Part shown: one piece after another, positions 39,438 to 49,139 of the stretch
Position numbering within the stretch: position 1 is the stretch's first letter
How the letters are laid out: the number at the start of each line of letters is the position of its first letter
From: Halomonas faecis
Lineage (GTDB): Bacteria; Pseudomonadota; Gammaproteobacteria; Pseudomonadales; Halomonadaceae
DNA length: 64,000 nucleotides
NCBI RefSeq assembly: GCF_010993975.1
Contig: NZ_JAACZO010000059.1
Coordinates: forward strand, 62,001-126,000
Reading direction: 5' to 3'
Made by a program: the position numbers and the translations under genes
Notes under the pieces: model-generated
Databases searched by the model: none
Told to the model about the DNA's origin: nothing
The model's input: only the letters and a program-made list of their open reading frames with translations

Positions 39438-40178
39438 ATGAACACTACCTTGCAGAGCCTTTGGCGAGAGGAAGACAGCCACACCTCCGTGCGTCAGCGG
39501 CTGTACCAGGTGCTGCGTCAGTCCATCATTCGCATGGTGCTGGCGCCGGGACAGGCGCTCTCCGAAAAGGAGATCGCCGACACCTTTGCGGTGAGCCGGC
39601 AGCCGGTCCGCGAGGCATTCATTCGCCTTTCGGAAGCGGGGCTCGTCGAGGTACGTCCGCAGCGCGGCACCTACGTGGTGAAGATCTCGCAGCAGGCCGT
39701 GCTCGAGGCGCGATTCGTGCGCGAGGCGGTGGAGGTGGCCGTGGCCCGGGCAGCGGCGGAGCAAGGACTGGCGCCGCGGGTGTTGGCCGAGCTCCATGAG
39801 CTCCTCGAGCGCCAGCGGCGTTGTATCGAGCCCCACGACTACGACCGTTTCTACCAGTTCGACGAGGCCTTCCATCGCACCTTGTCACTGGGTCTGGGCC
39901 AGCAGGCGGCATGGAAGGTGGTCGAGGAGGTCAAGGCGCAGTTCGACCGGGTGCGCTACCTGAGCATTCCTGATGCAACTCCCCTCGAGCGGCTGATCGA
40001 GCAGCACGCCGCGATCGTGGCGGCGATCGAGCAGCGCAGCCCCGAGGCGGCGGAGCAGGCCATGCGCGTCCACCACCGCGAAATCTTCCAGTCGCTGCCC
40101 GACTTGGTGAGTCGTTTCCCCGAGATGTTCGAGAACGTGCCGGTGGCCGCTGGCGGCCGGGAGGAGGTCGCCTCATGA
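39438..40178 (+). CDS. GntR/FadR-family regulator of the mannonate/gulonate operon
   Basis: The 246-residue regulator has a winged helix ([57 protein letters not shown]) and an FCD effector domain with DEAFHRTLS and [30 protein letters not shown], whose Asp/His residues bind a metal near the effector pocket. ATG 39438 follows GGGAG. The stop overlaps the manD start by 4 bases (ATGA), so it is the first gene of the operon and probably autoregulates through the site at 39375-39395. Confidence 0.92.
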   Translation: MNTTLQSLWREEDSHTSVRQRLYQVLRQSIIRMVLAPGQALSEKEIADTFAVSRQPVREAFIRLSEAGLVEVRPQRGTYVVKISQQAVLEARFVREAVEVAVARAAAEQGLAPRVLAELHELLERQRRCIEPHDYDRFYQFDEAFHRTLSLGLGQQAAWKVVEEVKAQFDRVRYLSIPDATPLERLIEQHAAIVAAIEQRSPEAAEQAMRVHHREIFQSLPDLVSRFPEMFENVPVAAGGREEVAS

Positions 40179-41386
40179 GGATCGAGCAGGCCTATGTCAT
40201 CGTCACCTCACCGGGACGCAACTTCGTCACCCTGAAGATCGTCACCGAGTCGGGCACCTACGGCATCGGTGACGCCACCCTGAACGGTCGCGAGTTGGCC
40301 GTGGTGGCCTATCTCGAGGAGCATGTGATTCCGGCGCTGATCGGCCGCGATGCCAGCCGCATCGAGGACATCTGGCACTATCTCTATCGCGGTGCTTACT
40401 GGCGACGGGGGCCGGTGACCATGTGTGCGATCGCGGCGGTGGATCTGGCGCTGTGGGACATCAAGGCCAAGGCGGCGGGCATGCCGCTCTACCAGTTGCT
40501 GGGCGGCAAGAGTCGTGAGCGGGTGATGGCCTACGCCCACTGCACCGGGCGCGACATCGACGCCTGCCTCGACGAGGTCGAGAAACACGTCGACATGGGC
40601 TATCGGGCGGTGCGCGTGCAGGCCGGCGTGCCGGGCATCCCGACCATCTACGGTGTGGCCAAGCGCGAGGGCGAACGCTACGAGCCGGCGGATTCGGCGC
40701 TTCCCGCCGAGCACGTGTGGAGCACCGAGAAGTATCTCAATCACGTGCCCAAGCTGTTCGCTGCGGTGCGCGAACGCTTCGGCGACGACCTCCACGTGCT
40801 GCATGACGTCCACCACCGTCTGACGCCCATCGAAGCGGCACGTCTGGGCAAGGCGGTGGAGCCCTACCACCTGTTCTGGCTGGAGGACTGCGTGCCGGCC
40901 GAGAATCAGGAGAGTTTCCGCCTGATTCGCCAGCACACCACCACGCCCCTGGCGGTCGGGGAGGTGTTCAACTCGATCCACGACTACCGCGAACTGCTCG
41001 AGAACCAGTGGATCGACTACATCCGCACGCCGCTCTCCCATGGCGGCGGCATCACTCACCTGCGGCGCATTGCCGATCTGGCCGGGCTCTATCACGTGCG
41101 CACCGGCTTCCACGGCCCCACCGACCTCTCTCCGGTGTGCCTGGGCGCGGCGATTCACTTCGACACCTGGGTGCCCAACTTCGGCATCCAGGAGCACATG
41201 CCGCATGCCGCCGAGACCGATGCGGTCTTCCCCCACGACTATCGCTTCGAGGAGGGTCACTTCCTGGTCGGCGAGGCGCCGGGGCACGGCGTCGACATCG
41301 ACGAGGCGCTGGCCGAGCAGTATCCCTACGAACGCGCCAGCCTGCCGGTCAACCGGCTGGAAGACGGCACGCTGTGGCACTGGTAA
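40175..41386 (+). CDS. manD: ManD/RspA-family D-mannonate dehydratase (enolase superfamily)
   Basis: The 403-residue enolase-superfamily protein is ManD-type: [51 protein letters not shown], the barrel metal ligands in [20 protein letters not shown] and AVGEVFNS, and the His in RTGFHGPTD. ManD enzymes dehydrate D-mannonate and/or D-gluconate to 2-keto-3-deoxygluconate. The residue after the catalytic His-Gly is Pro, a feature I recall from low-efficiency ManDs. An unrelated canonical mannonate dehydratase (UxuA) is encoded at the end of the same operon, so ManD may have a side or regulatory role. Confidence 0.93.
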   Translation: MRIEQAYVIVTSPGRNFVTLKIVTESGTYGIGDATLNGRELAVVAYLEEHVIPALIGRDASRIEDIWHYLYRGAYWRRGPVTMCAIAAVDLALWDIKAKAAGMPLYQLLGGKSRERVMAYAHCTGRDIDACLDEVEKHVDMGYRAVRVQAGVPGIPTIYGVAKREGERYEPADSALPAEHVWSTEKYLNHVPKLFAAVRERFGDDLHVLHDVHHRLTPIEAARLGKAVEPYHLFWLEDCVPAENQESFRLIRQHTTTPLAVGEVFNSIHDYRELLENQWIDYIRTPLSHGGGITHLRRIADLAGLYHVRTGFHGPTDLSPVCLGAAIHFDTWVPNFGIQEHMPHAAETDAVFPHDYRFEEGHFLVGEAPGHGVDIDEALAEQYPYERASLPVNRLEDGTLWHW

Positions 41387-41398
41387 CGAGGACACTCC

Positions 41399-42421
41399 AT
41401 GAAAGCCTTTGAAGTCCGCGCTCCGCAGGACTATCGCATCACCGAGATCGAGATGCCCCGGGCCACCGCTGGCGACGTCCTGGTACGCGTGGCCTTCGCC
41501 GGCATCTGCGGTTCGGACATGCACATCATCCACGGCGACAACGCCTTCGTGCGCTTTCCGCGCATCACCGGCCATGAGTTCGCCGGCATCGTCGAGGCGG
41601 TGGGCGAAGGCGCCGAGGGCGTCGCGGTAGGCGATGCCGTGTGCATCGACCCGGTGATCAGCTGCGGTGAGTGTTACCCCTGTCGTATCGGTCGCCCCAA
41701 CGTCTGTACCGCTCTGGAGGTGATCGGCGTGCATCGCAACGGCGGCTTCGAAGAACGCGTCAGCGTACCGGCGGGCAACGTGCACCGCCTGCCCGATGGT
41801 CTGGGCCTGGACGCGGCGGCGCTGGTCGAGCCCTATTCCATCGCGGCCAACGTGCTCGATCGCATGCAGCCCCACCCTGGCGATCGGCTGCTGATCTTCG
41901 GCGCCGGGGTGATCGGCCTGACGATTCTGCAGATGGCGCGCGCTCTGGGTATCGAGGACATCACCGTCAGCGACGTGATCGATGCCCGCCTGGCAACGGC
42001 CCGCGAACTCGGTGCCACGCGCACCGTCAATGGCGCCGAAGCGGACCTCGAAGCGCAAATGGCCGAGCTCACCGGTGGCGAAGGCGTGCCGCTGATCGCC
42101 GATGCCGCCTGCGTGCCGGCGCTGCTGCCGTCGATGTTGCGCATCGCCTCGCCGGCCGGGCGCATCGGGCTGCTCGGCTTCAGTCCCACACCCAGCGATC
42201 TGGCGCAACTGGAGGTGATCAAGAAGGAGCTGACCCTGGTCGGCTCGCGACTCAACAACCGCAAGTTTCCGGAAGTGCTCGAGCTAATGGCGTCCGGCCG
42301 CCTCGACCCGCTGGCGCTGGTGAGTCACCGGTTGCCGCTGGACGAGATGCCCGGTGCCATCGACATGCTCGACCACCACCCTGAAAAGGCGCGCAAGGTA
42401 CTGATTCGTATAGGTACCTGA
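41399..42421 (+). CDS. rspB: Zinc-dependent alcohol dehydrogenase, RspB/L-gulonate 5-dehydrogenase-like
   Basis: The 340-residue medium-chain dehydrogenase has the catalytic zinc Cys in FAGICGSDMHIIHG, GHEFAGIVEAVGEGAEG, the four-Cys structural zinc loop CGECYPCRIGRPNVC and the cofactor motif IFGAGVIGLTILQMA. RspB homologues next to ManD genes in Chromohalobacter and E. coli have been assigned as L-gulonate 5-dehydrogenases that make D-fructuronate; L-idonate or L-galactonate oxidation is the alternative. UxuB and UxuA in this operon would then convert fructuronate to mannonate and 2-keto-3-deoxygluconate, which fits well. Confidence 0.88.
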   Translation: MKAFEVRAPQDYRITEIEMPRATAGDVLVRVAFAGICGSDMHIIHGDNAFVRFPRITGHEFAGIVEAVGEGAEGVAVGDAVCIDPVISCGECYPCRIGRPNVCTALEVIGVHRNGGFEERVSVPAGNVHRLPDGLGLDAAALVEPYSIAANVLDRMQPHPGDRLLIFGAGVIGLTILQMARALGIEDITVSDVIDARLATARELGATRTVNGAEADLEAQMAELTGGEGVPLIADAACVPALLPSMLRIASPAGRIGLLGFSPTPSDLAQLEVIKKELTLVGSRLNNRKFPEVLELMASGRLDPLALVSHRLPLDEMPGAIDMLDHHPEKARKVLIRIGT

Positions 42422-42477
42422 AGCGCCTGTCATGCCAGCTGCAACAATCCATAACAAGCCAAGTCAGGAGCACTCAC

Positions 42478-43446
42478 ATGTTCAAACAGCTCATTACCGC
42501 GACCGCCCTCGGGGCAACCCTGTTCGCTAGCCAGTCGCTGCTGGCTGCCGATTACACCCTGCAGTTCGGCCACCTCGCCAACACGGAGAACATCTGGCAC
42601 TTGGCCGCCGAGAAGTTCAAGGAAGAGGTCGAGGCCAATTCCGACGGGCGCATCGAGGTGGAGGTCTTCCCTAACGAGCAGCTCGGCGCGGAGATGGACG
42701 TCATCAACAGCATCCAACTGGGCACCGCCGACATGACCATCACCGGCGAGAGCCTGCAGAACTGGGCGCCCAAAGCGGCGATGATGGCGGTGCCCTATGC
42801 CTTCCGCGACTCGGAGCATCTGCACGCCGCGGTGAGCGGCGAGATCGGCGAGGAGATCGAGGCGCAGATCACCGAGAGCGCCAACCTGGTGCCGCTGGCT
42901 TGGTTCGAGCGTGGCCCGCGCCACCTGACCTCCAACCGCCCGGTCGAGCATCCCGACGACCTCGATGGACTGCGTCTGCGCGTGCCCAATGTGCCGCTGT
43001 TCGTGGATACCTGGGAGGCGCTGGGCGCGCGGCCCACTCCCATGGCGTTCAGCGAGGTGTTCACCGCCCTGCAGCAGAATACCATCGAGGGCCAGGAGAA
43101 CCCGCTGAGCCTGATCGAGAGCGCCAGTTTCTACGAGGTGCAGGACTACGTGAACCTCACCGGCCATGTGCGCAGCTGGATCTACGTGGTGATCGGCAAG
43201 AACCAGCTCGAGGAGATGCCCGAGGAGCTCCAGGAGGTGATCTTCGACGCCGCCAAGACCATGCAGGACTACGAGGCCGAGCTCTTCGCCGAGGACGAGC
43301 AGCGCTTGCGCGACGACCTCGCCGAGCGCGGCATGGAGTTCGTCGAGGTCGATACCGAGGCGTTCGTCGAGAAGGCACTGCCCGCCGTGCGCGAGTCGCT
43401 CAACGAGGAGCAGCGTGAGCTGCTCGACGCCATCCAGGATCTGTGA
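42478..43446 (+). CDS. dctP: TRAP transporter periplasmic binding protein DctP (uronate/gulonate operon)
   Basis: The 322-residue protein has a signal peptide (MFKQLITATALGATLFASQS, cleavage near LLAADYT) and DctP features: FGHLANTENIWHLAAEKF, LGTADMTITGES, the Arg-bearing GPRHLTSNRPVEHPDDLDGLRLRVP, and GARPTPMAFSEVFTALQQNTIEGQENPL. It shares the general fold of the other DctP here but is clearly a separate paralogue. CAGGAG precedes ATG 42478. Operon context suggests an aldonate or uronate such as L-gulonate, D-fructuronate or D-mannonate. Confidence 0.93.
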   Translation: MFKQLITATALGATLFASQSLLAADYTLQFGHLANTENIWHLAAEKFKEEVEANSDGRIEVEVFPNEQLGAEMDVINSIQLGTADMTITGESLQNWAPKAAMMAVPYAFRDSEHLHAAVSGEIGEEIEAQITESANLVPLAWFERGPRHLTSNRPVEHPDDLDGLRLRVPNVPLFVDTWEALGARPTPMAFSEVFTALQQNTIEGQENPLSLIESASFYEVQDYVNLTGHVRSWIYVVIGKNQLEEMPEELQEVIFDAAKTMQDYEAELFAEDEQRLRDDLAERGMEFVEVDTEAFVEKALPAVRESLNEEQRELLDAIQDL

Positions 43447-43455
43447 TCCGCGTTC

Positions 43456-43476
43456 CGGGCGGGCAATGCCCGCCCG
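43456..43476 (+). other. Intercistronic hairpin between second dctP and dctQ
   Basis: CGGGCGGGC / GCCCGCCCG form a perfect 9-bp stem with an AAT loop, 10 bases after the dctP stop. Same place and probable role as the hairpin at 31860-31885. Confidence 0.6.
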
Positions 43477-43519
43477 ACACCTTATTCATCCGCGGCCGCG
43501 TGCCGCCTGAGGTAGCGCT

Positions 43520-44119
43520 ATGTCGTCTCCCGAGCACGAAGCGGATATCGAGCGCCAGGTCATCGAGGAGCTCGACACCCTCTCGAAGGTGCCCCAGTTG
43601 GGAGGGGTGCCCGGACGGCTGATCGGCTGGGCCGACCGCCTGTTCATCGGCCTGGCCGTGCTGGCTCTGCTGGGCATCGCCGCGGCCGTGCTGTTGCAGA
43701 TTGCCGGGCGGCTCTTTCTGCCCTTTTCGCCGGCCTGGACCGAAGAGCTGTCGCGTTACCTCTTCATCTACATGGTGGCGCTGTCCTCCGGGGCGGTCAT
43801 TCACAGGAACCGTCACGTCAACGTCGAACTCTTCCATCATTGGCTGGGGCCCCGCGGCCGGGCGCTCTACCAGGCCCTGGTGTGTCTGCTGGTCGGCGCT
43901 TTTGCCGCCATCGTGCTGCCCTATGCCTGGGTGTACGCCGAGAACGGCGGCTGGCAGACCTCGCCCACTCTGAAAGTGTCGATGTTGTACATCTTCTTCT
44001 CCACGGTGGTGCTGTTCGCCCTGGTTCTGGTCTACAGCGCCATCGGATTCGTCGAGGGGCTCGCCGCCCTGTGGTGCAAGCCCCCGGCTGCCGATAGGGA
44101 GCCCTCCGCATGGAAGTGA
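43520..44119 (+). CDS. dctQ: TRAP transporter small permease DctQ (second system)
   Basis: The 199-residue protein has four predicted helices, an acidic N-terminal cytoplasmic extension (about residues 1-35) and the DctQ motif FSPAWTEELSRYLFIYMVALSSGAVIHRNRHVNVELF. Its last 10 bases overlap the start of dctM, so the two membrane subunits are coupled. It belongs to the gntR-manD-rspB-dctPQM-uxuBA operon. Confidence 0.9.
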   Translation: MSSPEHEADIERQVIEELDTLSKVPQLGGVPGRLIGWADRLFIGLAVLALLGIAAAVLLQIAGRLFLPFSPAWTEELSRYLFIYMVALSSGAVIHRNRHVNVELFHHWLGPRGRALYQALVCLLVGAFAAIVLPYAWVYAENGGWQTSPTLKVSMLYIFFSTVVLFALVLVYSAIGFVEGLAALWCKPPAADREPSAWK

Positions 44120-45390
44120 CCCTGCTCTTCATGACCTTCCTGGTGCTGCTGCTCGTCGGAGTTCCCATCGCCTTTTCGCTGGGCATCGCCTCGCTGGCCT
44201 ATCTGCTGCTGGAAGGCATCTCGTTGACCATCGTGCCGCAACGCATGTATGCCGGCATCGACACCTTCGTGCTGCTGTGCATTCCCGGCTTCGTGCTGGC
44301 CGGCAATCTGATGAACGTCGGCAACATCACCGAGCACATCGTGCGGTTCTGCAACGCCCTGATGGGCCATATCCGCGGCGGGTTGGGCTTGGCCAACGTG
44401 GGCGGCTCGATGATCTTCGGCGGCATTTCGGGTACCGCAGTGGCGGATGCCGCAAGCATCGGTTCGGTAATGATCCCGGGGATGGCCAAATCGGGCTACG
44501 ACAAGCCGTTCGCCGCAGCAGTGACGGCCGCCTCGTCGACCATCGGGCCGATCATTCCCCCCAGCGTGCCGATGATCATCGCCGGCTCGTTGACCGGGGT
44601 CTCGGTGGGGCGGATGTTCCTCGCCGGCGCCGTGCCCGGGTTGCTGCTCGGCGTGGCGCTGATGATCACTGCCTATTTGATCGCCGTGCGCCGCCGCTAC
44701 CCCAAGGGCGAGCGGGTCCCCCTGCTGCAGTTGCTACGCGAAGCGCGCACCGCCTTCTGGGCGCTGCTGATGACGGGCATCATCCTCTACGGCATCATCG
44801 GCGGCTTCTTCACCCCCACCGAGGCCTCCATCGTGGCCAGCCTCTATGCGCTGGTGGTGGGCATGTACGTCTACAAGGGACTCACCTGGCGCAAGCTGCC
44901 GGGCATCCTCAGCGACACCGTACTCACCTCCTCGGCGCTGCTGCTGCTGGTCGGCCTGGCCAACCTGTTCGGCTGGATTCTCACCAGCCAACAGATTCCA
45001 CAGATGGTGGCTGACGTCATCCTGACGATCAGCGATAACCCCATCGTGGTGATCCTGATCCTCAACCTGATCCTGCTGTTCGTGGGCGCGTTCATGGAGA
45101 CCATCGCCGCGCTGATCATCCTGTTTCCGGCGCTGCTCGGAGTGGCGACCGGGGTGGGTATGGACCCGGTGCATTTCGCGGTGATGGCGGTGCTCAACCT
45201 GATGATTGGTCTCACCACGCCACCAGTGGGCGTGTGCCTGTTCGTGGTTTCGGGCATCGGCAACCTGCCGATGCTCACCGTGGCCCGCGCCATCCTGCCG
45301 TTTCTGGCGTGCAACCTGGCCGTTCTGCTGTTGGTGGCCTATGTGCCGGCGATTTCGCTGTGGTTGCCTAACCTGATCATGGGGCAATGA
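44110..45390 (+). CDS. dctM: TRAP transporter large permease DctM (second system)
   Basis: The 426-residue permease has the standard DctM length and motifs: LLVGVPIAFSLGIASLAYLL, IPGFVLAGNLMNVGN, MIFGGISGTAVADAASIGSVMIPGM, ASSTIGPIIPPSVPMIIAGSLTGVS and LMIGLTTPPVGVCLFVVSG. It is paired with the overlapping DctQ. The uxuB gene begins 40 bases downstream. Confidence 0.95.
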   Translation: MEVTLLFMTFLVLLLVGVPIAFSLGIASLAYLLLEGISLTIVPQRMYAGIDTFVLLCIPGFVLAGNLMNVGNITEHIVRFCNALMGHIRGGLGLANVGGSMIFGGISGTAVADAASIGSVMIPGMAKSGYDKPFAAAVTAASSTIGPIIPPSVPMIIAGSLTGVSVGRMFLAGAVPGLLLGVALMITAYLIAVRRRYPKGERVPLLQLLREARTAFWALLMTGIILYGIIGGFFTPTEASIVASLYALVVGMYVYKGLTWRKLPGILSDTVLTSSALLLLVGLANLFGWILTSQQIPQMVADVILTISDNPIVVILILNLILLFVGAFMETIAALIILFPALLGVATGVGMDPVHFAVMAVLNLMIGLTTPPVGVCLFVVSGIGNLPMLTVARAILPFLACNLAVLLLVAYVPAISLWLPNLIMGQ

Positions 45391-45430
45391 CTCAAGTCGG
45401 CCTGCAAGCGACAAGAACGAGGAGTCTGCA

Positions 45431-46921
45431 ATGAGTGACGTTCAGCGCGTGCCGGCCGCCGAGCCCGCTGGCCGCATCGGCATCGTCCACCTGGGGCTGG
45501 GCGCTTTTCACCGCGCTCACCAGGCGGTCTACCTGGAGCGCTATCGCCAGCTCAGCGGTGACAGTGCCTGGGGGGTGAGTGCTGCCAACCTGCGCGGCGG
45601 GGTGGCACTGGTCGACGCCCTGCGCGAGGCCGGCCATCGCTACCACGTGGCCGAGTATCGCGACCGTGAGCACCTGACCCTGCGCGAGATCGGGGCGATC
45701 GAGGAGACGCACTTCACGGGGCAAGACAACAACGCCGGCAGCGACACCGAGGGGAGCTGGGGGCGCGACCGCGAAGCGCTACTCGTGCGCCTGACTTCGA
45801 CGGACGTGCGCCTGGTGACCCTCACCGTCACCGAGAAGGGCTATTTTCTCAACCCGGCGACCGGCTCGCTGCTCGGCGAGGATCCGATGGTCGCTGCGGA
45901 CATCGCCACGCCTCAGGCGCCGTGCACCGCGCCGGGCATCCTGGTCGAGGCGCTGGCGCGGCGTCGCGCCCTCGGCTTGGCACCCTTCACGGTGCTCTCC
46001 TGCGACAACATGCCCAACAACGGCCAGCGCACCCGGGCCGCCGTGGTGCAACTGGCGAAGCACCGCGATGCTGCGCTCGCCGACTGGATCGCCCGCACGG
46101 TGGCCTTTCCGTGCAGCATGGTCGACCGCATCGTGCCGGCCATGACCGAGGCGGATTTCGCGCGGCTGGCCGAACTCGGGGTCGACGACCCCAGTGCGGT
46201 GGTGTGCGAAACCTTCGCCCAGTGGGTGGTGGAGGACGACTTCCCCCAGGGCCGCCCCGACTGGGAGACGGTCGGCGTGGAAATGGTCGACGACGTGGCG
46301 CCCTTCGAGACCATGAAGCTGCGTTTGCTCAACGGTAGCCACTCGCTGCTTGCCTATCTGGGAGCGCCGGAGGGCATCGAGACGGTGGTCGACGCCGTGA
46401 GTCGCCCCGACCTGAGGGCTCTGCTGCACCGCTACATGCTGGAGGAAGCGGTGCCGACGCTGGCCATGCCCGAGGGTACCGATGTCGCTGCCTACGCCGA
46501 GTCGCTGCTGGTGCGTTTCTCCAACGATAGTCTCAAGCATCGCCTGCACCAGATCGCCATGGATGGCAGCCAGAAGCTGCCGCAGCGCTGGTTCGAGGGC
46601 GCTCGCCACTGCTACCGGCTGGGCGAGGCCGCGCCCTGCGTGGCCCTGGGCACGGCGGCCTGGATTCGCTACACCGCCGGCCGTGACCGCCAGGGCCAAG
46701 CCTACCCAGTGGACGACCCCCTGGCCAGACGCTTCGCTCAGCTTCACGAGCGTCACCACGGCGACGGCCCGGCGCTGGTCGGCGCCTTCCTGGGCATGGA
46801 CGACATCGTGCCACCGGCGCTGTCGACGGCCCCGGGTTTTGCAGCGGCGGTGACCGAGGCCTATCGTACTCTGATCGAAGAGGGGCTCGACGCCGCCGTG
46901 GCGGCGGCGGTGCGGGCCTGA
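45431..46921 (+). CDS. uxuB: D-mannonate oxidoreductase / fructuronate reductase UxuB
   Basis: The 496-residue polyol-specific long-chain dehydrogenase reduces D-fructuronate to D-mannonate with NADH. The N-terminal Rossmann motif GIVHLGLGAFHRAHQAVYLERY, the family stretch CDNMPNNGQRTRAAVV, FPCSMVDRIVPAMT and the catalytic-domain KLRLLNGSHSLLAYLGAPEG (with the conserved Lys-Asn-His set) are intact. Mannitol/arabinitol dehydrogenases share this fold; the adjacent uxuA and operon context decide for UxuB. GAGGAG precedes ATG 45431. Confidence 0.93.
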   Translation: MSDVQRVPAAEPAGRIGIVHLGLGAFHRAHQAVYLERYRQLSGDSAWGVSAANLRGGVALVDALREAGHRYHVAEYRDREHLTLREIGAIEETHFTGQDNNAGSDTEGSWGRDREALLVRLTSTDVRLVTLTVTEKGYFLNPATGSLLGEDPMVAADIATPQAPCTAPGILVEALARRRALGLAPFTVLSCDNMPNNGQRTRAAVVQLAKHRDAALADWIARTVAFPCSMVDRIVPAMTEADFARLAELGVDDPSAVVCETFAQWVVEDDFPQGRPDWETVGVEMVDDVAPFETMKLRLLNGSHSLLAYLGAPEGIETVVDAVSRPDLRALLHRYMLEEAVPTLAMPEGTDVAAYAESLLVRFSNDSLKHRLHQIAMDGSQKLPQRWFEGARHCYRLGEAAPCVALGTAAWIRYTAGRDRQGQAYPVDDPLARRFAQLHERHHGDGPALVGAFLGMDDIVPPALSTAPGFAAAVTEAYRTLIEEGLDAAVAAAVRA

Positions 46922-46936
46922 TAGAGGAGCCTTTGC

Positions 46937-48112
46937 ATGGAACACACCTGGCGCTGGTTCGGGCCCGCCGACCCCATTCGACTCGACGAGATCCGTCAGA
47001 CCGGGGCCACCGGCATCGTCACCGCGCTGCACGAGGAGGCCAACGACCGGGCCTGGTCCGTAGCGGCCATCGCCGAACGCAAGGCGCTCATCGAGGCGGC
47101 CGGGCTCCGCTGGTCGGTCGTGGAGAGCGTGCCGGTGCCCGAGGCGGTCAAGCAGGGCCGCCCCGAGCGCGACGGCTTGATCGACACCTACTGCCAGACC
47201 TTGCGTAATCTGGCGGCCTGCGACATCGACACCGTCTGCTACAACTTCATGCCGGTACTCGACTGGACGCGCACCGACCTGGCCTGGCGTCTGCCCGAGG
47301 GCGGGCTGGCGCTGCGCTTCGACCAGACCGCCTTCGCCGCCTTCGACCTCTACCTGCTTGCCCGGCCCGACGCCGCGGCCGAATACAGCGAGGCCGAGCA
47401 GGCCGCGGCCCGAGCCTATCTCGACGGCCTCGACGCGGCCGGTCGCGACGCCCTGGTCGACACTCTGATCGCCGGCCTGCCGGGAGCGGAGGAGCACTAT
47501 ACGCTGGCGCAATTCCGCCAGGCCCTGGCCGCCTACGATGGCATCGATGCCGCGCGGCTGCGCGAGAATCTTCGCTATTTCCTGGCAGCGGTGGTGCCGG
47601 TGGCCGAGGCGGAGGGCATCCGGCTGGCGATTCATCCCGACGACCCGCCGCGGCCGTTGCTGGGGCTGCCGCGGGTGGTTTCCACCCCCGAGGACGCCCA
47701 GTGGCTGCTCGACGCCGTGCCGAGCCTCGCCAACGGCCTGACCCTGTGCACCGGATCCTACGGGGTGCGTGCCGACATCGACCTGGCCGCCATGGCCCGG
47801 CGCTTCGGTCCCAAGATCCACTTCGCCCACCTGCGTTCGACGAAGCGCGAGTCACCGGACCCGCACTCCTTTCATGAGGCGCCGCACCTCGATGGCGATG
47901 TCGACATGGTGGCCGTGATTGCCGAGCTAGTGGCGGAAGAGCGGCGTCGTGAGCGCGAGGGTGGGCCGCGCCTGCCGCTACGGCCCGACCATGGCCACCA
48001 TATCCTCGACGACCAGCACCGCGCCACCGCGCCGGGTTACCCGCTCTACGGCCGTCTCAAGGGGCTCGCCGAGCTGCGCGGTGTCGAGCTGGCGGTGCGG
48101 CAGTTGACGTGA
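46937..48112 (+). CDS. uxuA: Mannonate dehydratase UxuA
   Basis: The 391-residue UxuA is a TIM-barrel, metal-dependent enzyme unrelated to ManD; it converts D-mannonate to 2-keto-3-deoxygluconate. Motifs include the start [45 protein letters not shown], the metal-binding [38 protein letters not shown] and [11 protein letters not shown]. It is 15 bases after uxuB and closes the operon. No KDG kinase or KDPG aldolase is in the window. No clear terminator follows; a displaced Rhs fragment begins about 10 bases downstream on the other strand. Confidence 0.96.
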   Translation: MEHTWRWFGPADPIRLDEIRQTGATGIVTALHEEANDRAWSVAAIAERKALIEAAGLRWSVVESVPVPEAVKQGRPERDGLIDTYCQTLRNLAACDIDTVCYNFMPVLDWTRTDLAWRLPEGGLALRFDQTAFAAFDLYLLARPDAAAEYSEAEQAAARAYLDGLDAAGRDALVDTLIAGLPGAEEHYTLAQFRQALAAYDGIDAARLRENLRYFLAAVVPVAEAEGIRLAIHPDDPPRPLLGLPRVVSTPEDAQWLLDAVPSLANGLTLCTGSYGVRADIDLAAMARRFGPKIHFAHLRSTKRESPDPHSFHEAPHLDGDVDMVAVIAELVAEERRREREGGPRLPLRPDHGHHILDDQHRATAPGYPLYGRLKGLAELRGVELAVRQLT

Positions 48113-48122
48113 TGGCGAGATG

Positions 48123-48824
48123 TCAAATCAGGCCGAGGCCGTCAGCAGCATCGTTGGCCACGATAGCCGTATCTCCTGGATTTGTAGAATTACCGCAGCA
48201 CTTTGGACGCCACGGGGAGGCAGGAGGCCAACACCGGCACCCTTCTCGGCACACCGACCAAAGGTAAGCCGGACGGCCGTGGTCATCGAAGAAGACCTGC
48301 TGGCGGAAGCCTTGGGGGCCTTCCAGCTCCACCAGCCGCCCAAGAGCGTCCATATGGTGGTGCCAGTAGAGCCCGTCGGGAAGCTGGGTGGCGACGCGTC
48401 GGCCCATCTCGTCGTGCTGGGTGCGGGTGGTCTCACCCAGCGCATTGGTGACGCTGGCCAGGTAGCCGTTTCGGTCATAGGCGTACTCGGTACGCTGCTG
48501 GGAGCAGTCGATCTGGGCGGTGACCTGGCCCAGGGCGTTCCACTCGCGCTGGTGGGTGGCCCCGCCCGCATCGGTCATGGTCGTGGGGCGGTCGGGTAGC
48601 TGTTCATTCTCGTAGGCGAAGGCGGTGGTACCCTCGGGCCCGGTGACCGCCAGCGGATGGCCGCGCTCGTTGCGCGTGATCTGCCACGTTTGATCGTCAG
48701 GGCCCTCGATGCTCACCGGCTGACCGAGCGCATCCCGCTCAATGGCCCAGCGGGTGCCGTCTGGGCCAGTCTGTGCGATCGCTTGGCCGCTGGCGACGAT
48801 ATGCCTAAGTTTGATATGAGTCAT
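48123..48824 (-). pseudogene. Displaced Rhs fragment (internal repeat region only)
   Basis: An open frame here encodes YD-repeat sequence ([52 protein letters not shown]) matching residues about 1065-1236 of the large Rhs protein. The DNA match runs 48275-48788 against 51238-51751 at a constant offset of 2963 bases without gaps. It lacks a VgrG or N-terminal part, a core domain and a toxin tip; after about 48274 (reading leftwards) the frame enters unrelated Cys/Pro-rich sequence. I read it as a remnant of an earlier Rhs copy or a tip-exchange event, not a functional protein. Confidence 0.8.
48275..48788 (-). repeat. 514-bp duplicate of an internal rhs segment (copy A)
   Basis: Copy A of a direct repeat whose copy B is 51238-51751 inside the main rhs gene. 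The copies align without indels but differ by scattered substitutions (for example Glu/Thr and Gly/Asn codon changes), so the duplication is not very recent. Identity looks above 90 percent by eye. Confidence 0.85.
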
Positions 48825-48950
48825 AATGAAAGGCGTTTAATGCTACGCTACCGCCAAGGGGAATGGTACGCACCTTACTTGGCGAATAGTGAATGGAGAA
48901 GCATCGTTGAACTCAGGAATGCAAGAATATGAGGATTGTTGAGCGTCTTC
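48825..48950. other. AT-rich spacer between Rhs fragment and candidate immunity gene
   Basis: This 126-base stretch is clearly lower in G+C than the flanking catabolic genes and carries no recognisable gene. It marks the junction between the candidate immunity gene and the displaced Rhs remnant and looks like foreign DNA left after tip exchange. Confidence 0.5.
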
Positions 48951-49139
48951 CTAATTATCACTCTTCTTACCCTTTCCTTTAAAAAAAATCATAAATATGG
49001 CTCTGCCAAAAAAACTAACCATCAAGAGAGCAACTCCTATGTTGGAAACCATGTTTGATTTAGGGAAAGTGTCTGCGAAGACCAAAAAAATACCTCCAAT
49101 TATGATAAAAGAGATATCAATAACAAGTAGCCACTTCAT
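48951..49139 (-). CDS. Small two-helix membrane protein, candidate immunity protein of the Rhs toxin
   Basis: The 62-residue protein has two predicted transmembrane helices (about residues 3-23, [20 protein letters not shown], and 33-54, [20 protein letters not shown]) joined by a short loop, and a basic tail (KGKGKKSDN). Its ATG overlaps the TGA of the Rhs gene (ATGA), and a very strong purine-rich ribosome binding site (AGGGAGGGGG, 49141-49150 reverse) lies inside the toxin tip. Position, coupling, small size and low G+C are what is expected of a cognate immunity gene. An inner-membrane immunity protein would suit a membrane-damaging toxin. I do not recognise its family; the role is inferred. 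Confidence 0.7.
   Translation of the reverse strand: MKWLLVIDISFIIIGGIFLVFADTFPKSNMVSNIGVALLMVSFFGRAIFMIFFKGKGKKSDN

Noticed and set aside
40208..42208. 666-codon open frame antisense to manD and the zinc dehydrogenase gene
   Set aside because: Antisense shadow of two clear genes; no motif.
48657..48932. 91-codon forward-strand frame across the Rhs fragment and AT-rich spacer
   Set aside because: The first half is antisense to the Rhs repeat; the second half (starting MPKFDMSHNERRL) matches nothing I know and has no ribosome binding site. I could not exclude a remnant of an older tip or immunity gene.
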